Shown here piece by piece: positions 1-9,057 of a stretch of 64,000 bases of DNA. The stretch covers positions 1 through 64,000 of the forward strand of contig DAISJM010000017.1 in the NCBI GenBank assembly GCA_036821485.1, given 5' to 3'. The translations under genes were made by a program, and so were the position numbers. Within the stretch, counting starts at the first letter, position 1; every line of letters begins with the position of its first letter. A model generated the notes under the pieces. That model did not search any database. It was not told the DNA's origin and saw only the letters and a list, made by a program, of their open reading frames with translations. Source of the stretch: DAISJM01 sp036821485 (lineage in GTDB: Bacteria > Verrucomicrobiota > Kiritimatiellia > CAIQIC01 > JAGNIJ01).

Positions 1-1322
1 TCCGCCTGGGAAATCAGCATCCGATTTTGCGCATCGAACAAACCGGCTTCCGCGTCACTCGCGGTGAAGTTGTCGCCGCGCCCCATCTCGAACATGCGTC
101 TGGCCAGCATCGCCCGATTTTTGGCCAGTTGATAATTCCGCTCCGAGGCCTTCACCTCGCTGCGCACACGCCGATACGTCAGGATAACTTGCTGGATCTG
201 CCGCCGGATGCCCGACTCCACGATCTTCACTGACTCCGCTGCTGCATCCACGTCGATACGCGCCTGTCCCAACGCCACACGCTCCTGCCTCAACAGCACA
301 TCCGACGATGCGCTCAATCCCACAAACCACGACTCATCATTCAAAGCCGTCGCTTCCGAAGTATCCGCGCCGCTGCCCGACCGCTCGTACCTGGAGATCA
401 GATTGAGATTCGGCAGAAGGTTGCGCTGTGCAATGCGCACCCCGCGTCGGGCGTCCGTGTAATCCTGCAATACCTGCGCGTAATCCAAGCGATTCGAAAA
501 AGCCAGCGCTTCCGCAACGCCCTGTGCCGGCACCTCAATGTCGAGCATCGGACATGCCACGGCTTCGAAAACCACGTCAGGATCAAACCCGAGCAGATCG
601 GCGAAATCCGCCCGTGCGTTGCTCAACGCCTCCAGGGTCTTCTCGAGACTTATCTGCTGATCGCCATGCTGCTGCTCCACGCGCAACATATCCACCCGCG
701 TCGCCCGCCCCTGTGCCTCGCGGGCGCGGGTCAAACGGATCAGGCGCTCGAGCCGCGCCACCGACTGCTCGTCGAACTCCGCCTGCTTCTGAAGGCGCAG
801 CAACTCTTCGTAACTGTCCACCACCTGAACGACCAGGTCCGTCCGGCGCAGTTCCAGATCCCGGCGTGCGGCGGCCACACGAACTTCGGCACGCGTCACC
901 GATTCCCGGTTCACCAGCGGCCCGAAGTTTCGCAACAGCGGTTGCTGCAACTGCACGTTGACCTGCGCCCGGTGGACAGGATCGGCTGTTCCAATTTGGT
1001 CGCGCCCCATGGTGCCGCCCGCGCTGACACTCGTGCCCATCGTGTTCTTGCGCGTCAGCGCCACACCCCACTCCACCGTATCGCTGTCGTCGGACGTGTC
1101 GGCAGCCCCGGTCGGCGTAATCCCCGTGGTGAACTCCGCTCGCGAGCCCTTTAGCGAAAGCTCGGCGGATGAGACCGTCATGGAAAGCACGCGCAGACTG
1201 CGGTTGGACTGGAGAGCAAGTCCCACCGCATCCTCCAAGCCAATGGGACCCGCTGCATGTGAGATCAGGCCGAGAACGGAGTACCCGGCCACGGCCGCGA
1301 GTATGAAGGATGACATCTTCAT
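1..1322 (-). CDS. TolC-family outer membrane efflux protein (3' end cut by window edge)
   Basis: The minus-strand frame is open from the ATG at 1322 to the left edge, giving about 440 codons with no stop, so the C-terminus is missing. The start MKMSSFILAAVAGYSVLGL is signal-peptide-like. It is followed by an IGLEDAVGLALQSN-type segment, which is the usual first helix of outer membrane efflux (TolC/OEP) domains. Long amphipathic helices rich in Arg, Glu and Gln follow, with the internal duplication typical of the family. TolC proteins form trimeric outer-membrane channels for efflux or type I secretion. No upstream in-frame start is available. It is divergent from the symporter at 1476. Its inner-membrane partners must lie outside the window or elsewhere. 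Family assignment is from sequence character and not from a search. Confidence 0.8.
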   Translation of the reverse strand, partial: MKMSSFILAAVAGYSVLGLISHAAGPIGLEDAVGLALQSNRSLRVLSMTVSSAELSLKGSRAEFTTGITPTGAADTSDDSDTVEWGVALTRKNTMGTSVSAGGTMGRDQIGTADPVHRAQVNVQLQQPLLRNFGPLVNRESVTRAEVRVAAARRDLELRRTDLVVQVVDSYEELLRLQKQAEFDEQSVARLERLIRLTRAREAQGRATRVDMLRVEQQHGDQQISLEKTLEALSNARADFADLLGFDPDVVFEAVACPMLDIEVPAQGVAEALAFSNRLDYAQVLQDYTDARRGVRIAQRNLLPNLNLISRYERSGSGADTSEATALNDESWFVGLSASSDVLLRQERVALGQARIDVDAAAESVKIVESGIRRQIQQVILTYRRVRSEVKASERNYQLAKNRAMLARRMFEMGRGDNFTASDAEAGLFDAQNRMLISQA

Positions 1323-1475
1323 GGAGCGAAACTGCGGTGAGTGTAACTGAAGCTGCGCCGGACCTCAATTGCTATGCCCAACACGCGGTGGATGCCGCCT
1401 TTTTTCCGGCTTTCGCGGTTGCCTTGCGTCCGCTTATCAACGACCATGGGCGAAACAGCCCGATGGAGGTTCACT

Positions 1476-3101
1476 ATGCTCGGCAAGTTGTCGGTCTTGG
1501 ACGGCTTCATCCTTCTCGCCTATTTCCTCATCGTCGGCCTCATCGGCTGGTGGTCCAGCAAGAAAAGCCAGACCGACTCCAAAGCCTACTTTCTGGGCGG
1601 CGGCAGCATAGGTTGGATGGCCATCGGCGCAAGCCTCTTTGCCTCCAACATCTCCGCCGAACACTTCATCGGCCTCGCCGGCAGCGGCGCATCGAGCGGT
1701 CTGGCCGTCGGCCAGTTCGAATGGCTGGCCTGCTTCATCCTTCTCATCCTCGGCTGGTTCTTCGTCCCCTTCTATCTCCGCGCCGGCGTCTTCACGATGC
1801 CTGAATTCCTCGAACGCCGCTACAATCGCGGTTGCCGCAACTACCTGTCCGCCATCTCGTTGCTCGCCTACGTGTTCACGAAGGTCAGCGTGGCCGTGTA
1901 TGCAGGCGCACTGGTGTTGCGCACGATTCTCGGCTGGAACATGTATGTCGGCGCGATCGTCCTGCTCGCAGCAACGGGCGTGTACACGGTATTCGGAGGC
2001 CTGCGAGCCGTGATCTACACGGACTTCATGCAGTGCATCATTCTCATCGGCGGCGGCGTCATTCTCACCATCATGGCCCTGCAACAGCCGGAGATCGGCG
2101 GATTTGTCGGGCTGACCGAGAAACTGCCCGCGTCATTCTTCTCCGTCTGGAAGAGCGCAAAGGATGCAGACTTCCCTTGGACCGGCATCTTGTTCGGTGC
2201 GCCAATCCTGGGAGTCTGGTACTGGTGTACCGACCAGATGATCGTGCAAAGAACCCTCGCGGCGGACAGCGTGAAGAGCGCCCGGTCGGCAACCATCTTC
2301 GCCGGATTTTTGAAGATCCTTCCGGTGTTTATCCTCGTGTTGCCGGGTTTGGCTGGAGCGGTACTGTTCAAGGACATCGCGCCAAACGAGATGTACGCCA
2401 CAATGGTCGACAAGCTCCTCCCGTCCGGCGTCAAAGGTCTGGTTGTTGCCGCGTTGCTTGCGGCACTGATGAGTTCGCTGTCCAGCGTATTCAACAGCAG
2501 CTCAACGCTGGCCGTCATGGATTTCTACCATAAGTTCCGGCCAACCGCGTCGGAGAAGGAACTCGTTCGCGCGGGCCAGCTCACCACGGTCCTCGTCGTG
2601 ATCATGGGCGTGTTGTGGCTGCCATTCATCGGCCGCATGAGCGGTCAGCTCTTTGTCTACCTGCAGTCGGTCCAAGCCTACATTTCCCCGCCGATCGCCG
2701 TCGTGTTCCTGCTGGGGCTGCTCTGGAAACGGCTGAATGGCGCCGGCGCCCTGACCGCGTTGCTGCTTGGTTTTGTCCTGGGCGCCCTGCGCTTCGTTGC
2801 GGAACTCGGAGCCAAGAGTGGATGGGAATGGGTCACCGGGTGCCCGTTCATGACCTATTATGCGCGGATCAACTTCCTGCATTTCGCCGTCATCCTCTTC
2901 CTCGTATCCGGCGCTGTGCTCGTCATCACAAGCTACCTGACCCGCCCGCCGACGGAGGAAAAGATGAAGGTCTTCGCCGTGGATACCAGGGAGATCGCTG
3001 CGGCAAACCTCGGCGACAAGTTCAACGTCGGGCTCAGCATCCTGCTCGGCGCCATCATCTTGGCGCTGTGGGGATACTTCAGTCCGATTTTCTTCAGGTA
3101 G
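1476..3101 (+). CDS. Sodium:solute symporter (SSS/SGLT family)
   Basis: A 541-residue polytopic membrane protein of the sodium/solute symporter family, which couples Na+ influx to uptake of sugars or other small solutes. Visible hallmarks are the first helix (LDGFILLAYFLIVGLIGWW), the motif SKKSQTDSKAYFLGGGSIGW, the segment ASLFASNISAEHFIGLAGSG, and about 13-14 hydrophobic segments. The open frame begins upstream at 1374. The ATG at 1476 is preferred because GGAGG lies 6 bases before it and the protein then begins directly with the conserved N-terminal helix. Substrate cannot be told from sequence; the SGLT-like pattern suggests a sugar. It stands alone, divergent from the TolC-like gene. Confidence 0.9.
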   Translation: MLGKLSVLDGFILLAYFLIVGLIGWWSSKKSQTDSKAYFLGGGSIGWMAIGASLFASNISAEHFIGLAGSGASSGLAVGQFEWLACFILLILGWFFVPFYLRAGVFTMPEFLERRYNRGCRNYLSAISLLAYVFTKVSVAVYAGALVLRTILGWNMYVGAIVLLAATGVYTVFGGLRAVIYTDFMQCIILIGGGVILTIMALQQPEIGGFVGLTEKLPASFFSVWKSAKDADFPWTGILFGAPILGVWYWCTDQMIVQRTLAADSVKSARSATIFAGFLKILPVFILVLPGLAGAVLFKDIAPNEMYATMVDKLLPSGVKGLVVAALLAALMSSLSSVFNSSSTLAVMDFYHKFRPTASEKELVRAGQLTTVLVVIMGVLWLPFIGRMSGQLFVYLQSVQAYISPPIAVVFLLGLLWKRLNGAGALTALLLGFVLGALRFVAELGAKSGWEWVTGCPFMTYYARINFLHFAVILFLVSGAVLVITSYLTRPPTEEKMKVFAVDTREIAAANLGDKFNVGLSILLGAIILALWGYFSPIFFR

Positions 3102-3122
3102 GACTCGGCAGAGAGCCGTGTC

Positions 3123-3518
3123 TCAGCGAGGGGGCTGTACTTTGCCGTTCAGCCACGCGAGTGCCCGCTCGGTGTTCTCGAATACGCGTATGTGTTCCCA
3201 ACCGCGATTCACGGCCACGGTTTCTCCAAACGCGTTGTTGTTGTCGGACTCGCCCCGCCTCACATCCATGATCGCGATGCGCACCGCCGTGGGAAACCCG
3301 CCTTGAGCAAGCCGCTTCTGAATATCCACAATATCCATGGCGGTCGTCTTGTCTTCCATCTCGTCAAGAATCAGCACCTTGGAAAGTTTCTGTTCCTCAA
3401 TGTCTTTCCGGATCTTCATCCAAATCGTCCAGCCCACCTCGCGGGTCTTCTCCCCTTGCAGGGAAATGACGGCGATATCGCCTACCATCCGCAAGTCATA
3501 CGTGTAGTTCTCAGCCAT
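3123..3518 (-). CDS. Conserved hypothetical protein, possible STAS/SpoIIAA-like fold
   Basis: A 131-residue soluble protein with no signal peptide or membrane segment. It alternates beta strands (DIAVISLQG, KVLILDEMED, VRIAIMDV) with helices, as in small STAS/SpoIIAA-like or DUF4180-like domains, and ends with a helix resembling 'FENTERALAWL', common in that class. It could be a small regulatory protein, but this is inference from secondary-structure pattern only. It is convergent with the symporter (22 bp between stop codons). The ATG at 3518 starts the frame. Confidence 0.6.
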   Translation of the reverse strand: MAENYTYDLRMVGDIAVISLQGEKTREVGWTIWMKIRKDIEEQKLSKVLILDEMEDKTTAMDIVDIQKRLAQGGFPTAVRIAIMDVRRGESDNNNAFGETVAVNRGWEHIRVFENTERALAWLNGKVQPPR

Positions 3519-3697
3519 GGCCGATCACCATCAGATCTGGGACACGCTCCGCAAATCTCTATATCTCCGGATCAGTGCACCTGCGGCAACATGATGACAC
3601 GGCATCGGTTCAATCTCCACTTCCAAGTCCGGCCATACTCTGTCCAGGCGACGCCCTGCCGGGTTTCACCCCAACCGCATATATTGATGTTCTGGCG

Positions 3698-3728
3698 GAC
3701 CCGCACAAAACGGTGTATCGTGCGGGTC
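3698..3728. repeat. 9-bp inverted repeat upstream of membrane protein gene
   Basis: GACCCGCAC (3698-3706) and GTGCGGGTC (3720-3728) are perfect reverse complements separated by 13 bases, ending 28 bases before the ATG at 3757. It could be an operator or a leader hairpin. There is no T-run after it. The remainder of the 238-base gap 3519-3756 shows no gene. Confidence 0.4.
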
Positions 3729-3756
3729 ATACTTGCTGACCTGTGCGCCCCATTGT

Positions 3757-5211
3757 ATGCACGAGAACGCGAAAGTGGTGCTGTTCCTGCTGATGGACGT
3801 GGGCATCTACGTCGTGGCGCTCAGCGTCTCGGTGGAGAGCCTTCGTCTCCTCCTGAAACTGCTCGCGCGAAATCAGGGCGCAGAGGAACGCTCCCGCTCT
3901 CTGCTCGCGACACTTTGCACGCTCGGCATCGCGTACCTCGTACAGGTTACGCTCATGCCCAAGATTGGATTCGCCACCTTCCCGATCATCGTCCTCTCCA
4001 CCGCCCTGATCATCCACTTCGTCTGCTGGCCGTCTTTCACCCGATCCATCATCATCACCGCCATATGGCTCACCATCATGGTCGTCACCTTGGTGGGCTT
4101 GACGAGCGTGGCTGATCGCCGCTTCCCCAACCGCCGAACGCTTGGACAGGACATCGCCCGCTCGCAAAGCGTGCTGAAAGACATGAAGAATGCGACCGGA
4201 ACCAAAGACGAACTCCTCCAGGCTCGCACGCCCAAGGAGGTCATCGATCAGATCAAACTGGGTTTGAAGACGTGGAGCACGGCGCTCATCTCCGCCGTCG
4301 CCCTCCTCAAAGACAAAGACTCCGTGAACAAGATGACCGCCGAACACACCGAGGCCCTGAGGGAACTTGATCTGATCGCCGACGAGGGCCCCACCACCGC
4401 GGAACTTGCCACGCTGGGCATTCATGAAGGCAGCGACATGACGGACGCGGAGAAACTTCGATTTCAGCTCATGGACAAGAACGCGACGGATGATGACCGA
4501 TTCAAAGTTCTTATGGCTTTTGTCGACGATCACTCCGAAGAAGGGAAAGGCCCTGTTGCTGTGGCCGGCCCTCTTCGCAATCTTCCCTCGGTGGATGCAA
4601 CGCCCGAAATGGCGCTCGACATACAGCGCATGATCCAGCACGCCGTGACAGGCGAGAAAGACACCTCGTTACTCGATGTGCCACTCCTTCTTCACAATCT
4701 CCCGCCCGGAACAGGATTCGCAGGCGAGTCGGCGACGCCGGTCACCAACTCGGGGAGCCTCGCATCCTTGACCATCACCGTGCTGTCGACGGAACCAACC
4801 CTCGGGACCATCGCATCCCCCGCGAATACAAACGGAGAAACTCCCCTCCTCTTGCAGGATGGAACACCTGTGCTTCCTCTGCCACAAACCGCCCGCGCGA
4901 CGATGCCGCGCGGCAACCCCGGGGCAACCAAGCCGCGAATAAAGTTATGGAACACGCCCCATGAAGTCCAGGTCACCGGGACCATCAAGATGAGCGGAGG
5001 AAAACTCGCCGTCTTGTGCAATGGCGACATCGTGCCCGTTGGCGGCATCATCCAGGTCGAAGAAGACGGCAAGTCACGCTACTGGAAACTCCGCCTGATT
5101 CGCAATGGCCAGCCGCTCTGGAGTTGGGAACGGAGCGGTGACACCACGACCAAAGACATCGGAACCCATGTCCTGCACAACACAATACACACTGAAGATC
5201 AGGAGCCTTGA
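3757..5211 (+). CDS. Uncharacterised membrane-anchored protein
   Basis: A 484-residue protein I do not recognise. Residues 1-120 hold four hydrophobic segments (including VVLFLLMDVGIYVVALSV and FPIIVLSTALIIHFVCW). The rest is soluble, with many Asp, Glu and Lys residues and then a Pro/Thr-rich stretch. The last 80 residues are beta-rich and look like a small OB/SH3-like regulatory domain (GKLAVLCNGDIVPVGGIIQV). The ATG at 3757 is chosen over the upstream start at 3733 because it begins closer to the first helix. Its 3' end overlaps the convergent pgi by 13 bp. The function is unknown. Confidence 0.6.
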   Translation: MHENAKVVLFLLMDVGIYVVALSVSVESLRLLLKLLARNQGAEERSRSLLATLCTLGIAYLVQVTLMPKIGFATFPIIVLSTALIIHFVCWPSFTRSIIITAIWLTIMVVTLVGLTSVADRRFPNRRTLGQDIARSQSVLKDMKNATGTKDELLQARTPKEVIDQIKLGLKTWSTALISAVALLKDKDSVNKMTAEHTEALRELDLIADEGPTTAELATLGIHEGSDMTDAEKLRFQLMDKNATDDDRFKVLMAFVDDHSEEGKGPVAVAGPLRNLPSVDATPEMALDIQRMIQHAVTGEKDTSLLDVPLLLHNLPPGTGFAGESATPVTNSGSLASLTITVLSTEPTLGTIASPANTNGETPLLLQDGTPVLPLPQTARATMPRGNPGATKPRIKLWNTPHEVQVTGTIKMSGGKLAVLCNGDIVPVGGIIQVEEDGKSRYWKLRLIRNGQPLWSWERSGDTTTKDIGTHVLHNTIHTEDQEP

Positions 5212-6836
5212 CGTAGTTTCCGATATCTCCCAATCAACGCATTGGTCGACGCATCGTGACGCAACTCCGGCTCGGTCGCTGACTTCAACTCCGGAAGAAT
5301 CTTGTTGGCCAACACCTTGCCTAGTTCCACGCCCCACTGGTCAAAGGAATAGATGTCCCAGATCACGCCCTGGGCAAATATCTTGTGTTCGTACATCGCG
5401 ATCAGTTCGCCCAGTACGCGTGGAGTCATTATCTTTGACATAATCGTGTTCGTCGGCCGGTTGCCCTCGAACACCTTGTGCGGCACAAGTTTCTCTGCCA
5501 CACCTTCGGCACGCACTTCATCCGCCGTCTTTCCGAACGCCAGCGCCTCGGTCTGCGCGAAGAAATTCGCCATCAGCTTGTCGTGATGATCGCTGATCGG
5601 ATTGTGCGACTTAGCGAACCCGATGAAGTCGCACGGAATCAGCTTCGTGCCCTGGTGAATCAACTGGTAGAACGCGTGCTGCCCGTTGGTGCCCGGCTCG
5701 CCCCAAATGATCGGCCCCGTCTGGTAACCCACCTTCTTGCCACGCTTGGAGATGTACTTCCCGTTGCTCTCCATATCGCCCTGCTGGAAGTACGCAGCAA
5801 ACCGGCTCAGATACTGGTCATACGGAAGAATCGCCTGCGTCTCCGCACCGAAGAAGTTGTTATACCACACACCCAACAACGCCAGGATCGCTGGAGCATT
5901 CTTCTCAAATGGCGCTGTGCGGAAGTGCTGATCCATTGCGTGATAGCCTTCCAGCATCGCGACGAAGTTCTCCGGACCGATGGCAATCATCAACGGCAAC
6001 CCGATCGCCGAAGGCAGTGAGTACCGACCGCCCACCCAGTCCCAGAAACCAAACATGTTCGCCGTGTCGATCCCGAACGCCGCAACCTTCTCCGCGTTGG
6101 TCGAGAGCGCCACGAAATGCTTGGCCACGGCCGCCGGATTCCCCAGCGACTTGAGCAGCCACGACTTGGCAGACTCCGCGTTGGTCATCGTCTCCTGCGT
6201 GGTGAATGTCTTCGAGGCGACAATGAAGAGCGTCTCCTGAGGATCCAAATCGCGGGTAGCCTCGGCAATGTGTGTGCCATCGACATTCGATACGAACCGT
6301 ACCGTCAGATTCCGGTCGCTGTACGACTTCAGCGCCTCGTAGGCCATCACCGGCCCGAGGTCCGAGCCGCCGATCCCGATGTTCACAATATTCTTCATCC
6401 GCCGACCCGTATGCCCCACCCAATCGCCGGCCCGCACCTTGCGCGAGAAGGCAGCCATCTTGTCCATCACGGCGTTGACCTCCGGCATCACATCCTTGCC
6501 ATCAACTTTGATCGGCGTGTTCGACCGGTTGCGTAATGCCACGTGCAACACCGCGCGTTTCTCGGTCTCGTTGATCTTCTTGCCGGTGAACATGTCCTCG
6601 ATCGCCCCGCGCAGACCGACTGCCTCCGCCAGCGCCGCGAGAAGTCTCATCGTCTCCGGTGTGATCCGGTTCTTGGAGTAATCGATAAAGAGATCGCAGG
6701 TTTCGAGAGAGAGCGATGTGGCCCGATGGCTGTCCCCGGCAAACAACTGCCGCAGATGCACGCTCTCCATCTGCTTGAAATGCGCCTGCAATGCCTTCCA
6801 CTCGGGATAGCTTTTCAGATTCTTCCTGCGTGCCAT
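5199..6836 (-). CDS. pgi: Glucose-6-phosphate isomerase
   Basis: A 545-residue phosphoglucose isomerase that interconverts glucose-6-phosphate and fructose-6-phosphate in glycolysis and gluconeogenesis. Family signatures are clear: NIGIGGSDLGP for the phosphosugar-binding SIS region, SKTFTTQETMTNA, and the late signature GQHAFYQLIHQGTKLIPCDF. Length matches the bacterial long-form Pgi (about 545-550 residues). The ATG at 6836 follows an AAGGAG ribosome site. Here it could also feed sugar nucleotides for the exopolysaccharide operon, but the two are far apart. The 3' end overlaps the convergent membrane-protein gene by 13 bp. Confidence 0.97.
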   Translation of the reverse strand: MARRKNLKSYPEWKALQAHFKQMESVHLRQLFAGDSHRATSLSLETCDLFIDYSKNRITPETMRLLAALAEAVGLRGAIEDMFTGKKINETEKRAVLHVALRNRSNTPIKVDGKDVMPEVNAVMDKMAAFSRKVRAGDWVGHTGRRMKNIVNIGIGGSDLGPVMAYEALKSYSDRNLTVRFVSNVDGTHIAEATRDLDPQETLFIVASKTFTTQETMTNAESAKSWLLKSLGNPAAVAKHFVALSTNAEKVAAFGIDTANMFGFWDWVGGRYSLPSAIGLPLMIAIGPENFVAMLEGYHAMDQHFRTAPFEKNAPAILALLGVWYNNFFGAETQAILPYDQYLSRFAAYFQQGDMESNGKYISKRGKKVGYQTGPIIWGEPGTNGQHAFYQLIHQGTKLIPCDFIGFAKSHNPISDHHDKLMANFFAQTEALAFGKTADEVRAEGVAEKLVPHKVFEGNRPTNTIMSKIMTPRVLGELIAMYEHKIFAQGVIWDIYSFDQWGVELGKVLANKILPELKSATEPELRHDASTNALIGRYRKLRQGS

Positions 6837-6919
6837 GATTTCAGCTCCTTGTGCTCAAGTGTCGCTGGATTCTCCAAGATTTCGAGAAAAGGACAAGTCT
6901 GATCCCAATCACTCTTTGC

Positions 6920-7711
6920 TCATTTCACATCGCACTGCCCCACCACCACCGTGGCCCCACGCAGGAGCCCGGTCTTCGTCGTCGCCGAGCCACCCGCAAT
7001 CGCGATCTCCAGCGTGTCGGATGACCCGAACAACGCGATGAGTTCGCCAAGGCTCGCGTCGCCGTAGGTTTGCTTCAGCGGAATGTTGTCGAAGGTACCG
7101 GCCGACACGGCACGCGTGCCACCCGCATGCTCCTCCATCTGCCGCCGTGTGATGTTCGTGATCAGGTTGCCGAAGTGATCCACATGCACCACCTCGCCCA
7201 GCAGGCAGCCACGGTCCTCGCGAACAACCGCCCACGAGGGAACAACAACCGAAGAGGTCTCTTCCGACAACGCCGCCACATCCGCTCTTCCCCCAGCCAG
7301 CAATCCTGCCGCGTACGCGAAGATATCCCGGCCGTGAAACGTTGCCGACACCTCGCCGCGCCGATGGACGTCGGCCTTCAACTTGCGCAGCCGTACCTTC
7401 TGCGCCTGCTTGAGCACAAACGTCAGCAGCCCATTGTCCGGCACAAGAAATAGATAATCGTCGGCGAGCACCAGCAGGATATCGCGCTGAGTCCCCACGC
7501 CCGGATCCACCACAGCCACGTGCAACGTGTTCTTGGGATAGAGTGACCAGTACTGCCCCAACGTCCACGCCGCTGCCTGAACATCCTGCGGCGCAATGTT
7601 GTGGCACGCATCCACTAACTCGGCCTTCGGGGCCAGCGAGAGAATGACGCCCTTCATCGCCGCCACGTAGGCGTCACTCGTTCCGAAATCGGTCAGCAAG
7701 GTGATGATCAT
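6920..7711 (-). CDS. SAM hydrolase / SAM hydroxide adenosyltransferase (DUF62 family)
   Basis: A 263-residue protein of the DUF62 family, which hydrolyses S-adenosylmethionine to adenosine and methionine and includes the related fluorinase and chlorinase. Diagnostic motifs are LLTDFGTSDAYVAAMKG at the N-terminus, VVDPGVGT near residue 70, VPDNGLL near residue 90, and VDHFGNLITNI in the C-terminal domain. The ATG at 7711 is preceded by GGGAGGGG and starts exactly at the conserved MIITLLTDFG strand; a GTG at 7726 is possible but unneeded. The paired palindromes at 7734-7779 lie just upstream. Family members here are most likely hydrolases, because nothing indicates halide use. Confidence 0.9.
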   Translation of the reverse strand: MIITLLTDFGTSDAYVAAMKGVILSLAPKAELVDACHNIAPQDVQAAAWTLGQYWSLYPKNTLHVAVVDPGVGTQRDILLVLADDYLFLVPDNGLLTFVLKQAQKVRLRKLKADVHRRGEVSATFHGRDIFAYAAGLLAGGRADVAALSEETSSVVVPSWAVVREDRGCLLGEVVHVDHFGNLITNITRRQMEEHAGGTRAVSAGTFDNIPLKQTYGDASLGELIALFGSSDTLEIAIAGGSATTKTGLLRGATVVVGQCDVK

Positions 7712-7733
7712 AGCGCCCCCTCCCACCGCATTT

Positions 7734-7779
7734 TTCCAAACATTGGAAAATTGAGCGAGGTTTTTTCCAAGGCTTGGAA
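7734..7779. repeat. Tandem pair of TTCCAANNNTTGGAA palindromes
   Basis: Two 15-bp imperfect palindromes, TTCCAAACATTGGAA (7734-7748) and TTCCAAGGCTTGGAA (7765-7779), begin 31 bp apart, about three helical turns. They lie 23 bp upstream of the SAM hydrolase start codon. A second pair with the same motif and the same 31-bp spacing occurs at 14550-14595. This suggests a dedicated operator pair or a lineage-specific repeat element. Confidence 0.7.
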
Positions 7780-7846
7780 AAATCGCAGAGGGTTCCCTGC
7801 CGCCTTGCGCGGCAGGAACCGGAATTCCGGCTCCGGCGGCACAAGG

Positions 7847-8875
7847 TCACCGCTTGCGCTGACCGGCACCGCAACTGTTGCGCACCACGAGCTGTCCCTT
7901 GAGCACCACCTGCCGCGCCTTCTCGGCATTCGCACTCCCGGAGAGCCTGTCCACCAGCATCTGCATGGCCAGCACGCCCATGTCGTACATCGGCGTCTGG
8001 ACCGTCGTGAGCCCCACCCACTCCGCTTCGGCCACACCATCGAATCCCACCACCGCCACGTCTTCCGGGACCCGCACCCCGCGCTGCCGCAGCCAGTTCA
8101 TGATCCCCAGCGCCATGTCATCGTTAAAAGCGAAGATCGCGTCCGGCATCCGCTTGCCTGACTCCACGTAGGCGGCCAGCGCGCGCACGGCATGCGTGCC
8201 CACGTGATGCCCCACGAGAATGCGATCCGCCGGAAGCTTCACGCCATGCTTGTCCGCCACACGCCGGGCCGCGGCCAGTTTCCGGGCCGAGTCCTCATCC
8301 GTCTCCGCCCCCGTCACCAGCATAATGCGGCGGTACCCCAACCCCACGAGGTGATGCATCATCTCCGCCGCCGAGTCCTCGCACTCGATGTAGACCGAAC
8401 TGACATCCGCCGACGCCAGTTTCCTCTGGAGCAACACGAAGGGAACCGTCTCCCGCACCAGGTTGTTCACCGCACGAACGGTCGCCCGCGGATCATACCA
8501 GATCAACCCATCCACACGCCGCTCCGCCAGCAACCTCAGCGGAAGATCCATCTCGTCGCCCGCCTCCGTCGACAAAGCCGTCAGCACGTGATAACCCGCC
8601 GACGAGGCGCGTGTCATGATGCCGCGGAAAACGGTCAGAAGGAATCCGGGCGTCAGATCCTGGAACACAATGCCAATGGTGTCGCTCTTCGCACGGGAAA
8701 GATTCCGCGCTGCAGCGCGCGGGACATAGTTGAGGTCGCGCATGGTCGCCAAAACCTTCTGGCGAAGCTCGTCACCCACCCCCGACTGATTATTCAACAC
8801 ACGCGAAACGGTTGCCGACGATACCCGTGCCGCCGCACAGACGTCCGCCAGTTTCACCTGTTTCTTCTGATCCAT
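7847..8875 (-). CDS. LacI-family transcriptional regulator
   Basis: A 342-residue regulator with the LacI plan. The N-terminal helix-turn-helix (KLADVCAAARVSSATVSRVLNN) and hinge (YVPRAAARNLSRAKS) are followed by a periplasmic-binding-protein-like effector domain (ending with FAFNDDMALGIMNWL and VVGFDG). Such proteins usually repress sugar-utilisation genes and release DNA on binding a sugar. The ATG at 8875 is chosen over an upstream frame start because it places the HTH at the usual position. The gene is divergent from the secreted protein at 9058, and LacI-type operators lie between them at 8940 and 9016, so autoregulation and control of the neighbours is likely. Confidence 0.93.
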   Translation of the reverse strand: MDQKKQVKLADVCAAARVSSATVSRVLNNQSGVGDELRQKVLATMRDLNYVPRAAARNLSRAKSDTIGIVFQDLTPGFLLTVFRGIMTRASSAGYHVLTALSTEAGDEMDLPLRLLAERRVDGLIWYDPRATVRAVNNLVRETVPFVLLQRKLASADVSSVYIECEDSAAEMMHHLVGLGYRRIMLVTGAETDEDSARKLAAARRVADKHGVKLPADRILVGHHVGTHAVRALAAYVESGKRMPDAIFAFNDDMALGIMNWLRQRGVRVPEDVAVVGFDGVAEAEWVGLTTVQTPMYDMGVLAMQMLVDRLSGSANAEKARQVVLKGQLVVRNSCGAGQRKR

Positions 8876-8939
8876 GGCCGCCTCCGAATCCGCCCACATC
8901 ATACGGGACCGTCCCACCCCGCGCAAAACCCGCTGATAC

Positions 8940-8951
8940 GTAAGCGATTAC
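8940..8951. promoter_or_regulatory. LacI-type operator 1
   Basis: GTAAGCGATTAC is a near-palindrome with the central CG typical of LacI-family operators. It lies 64 bp upstream of the regulator's start and 76 bp from a second copy. Confidence 0.65.
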
Positions 8952-8980
8952 AGATTATTGCATAATAATAGCCACGCATA

Positions 8981-9009
8981 TTGACAATGTATAGCCAATG
9001 TAATACAAA
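8981..9009 (+). promoter_or_regulatory. Sigma-70-like promoter between the two operators
   Basis: A perfect -35 TTGACA (8981-8986) is followed after 17 bases by TACAAA (9004-9009) as -10. Operator 2 (9013-9030) sits immediately downstream, where bound repressor would block initiation of the gene at 9058. Confidence 0.5.
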
Positions 9010-9012
9010 CAG

Positions 9013-9030
9013 TACGTAAGCGGTTACGTA
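9013..9030. promoter_or_regulatory. LacI-type operator 2
   Basis: TACGTAAGCGGTTACGTA is an 18-bp palindrome except at its centre. It shares the GTAAGCGNTTAC core with operator 1, so the divergent regulator is the obvious ligand. Confidence 0.7.
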
Positions 9031-9057
9031 ACTACCGCACAAGCACAGGAGATGAGC

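Noticed and set aside
583..1368. 261-codon minus-strand open frame
   Set aside because: It is a shadow frame of the TolC-like gene, whose true frame is open to the window edge and has a signal peptide and family motifs.
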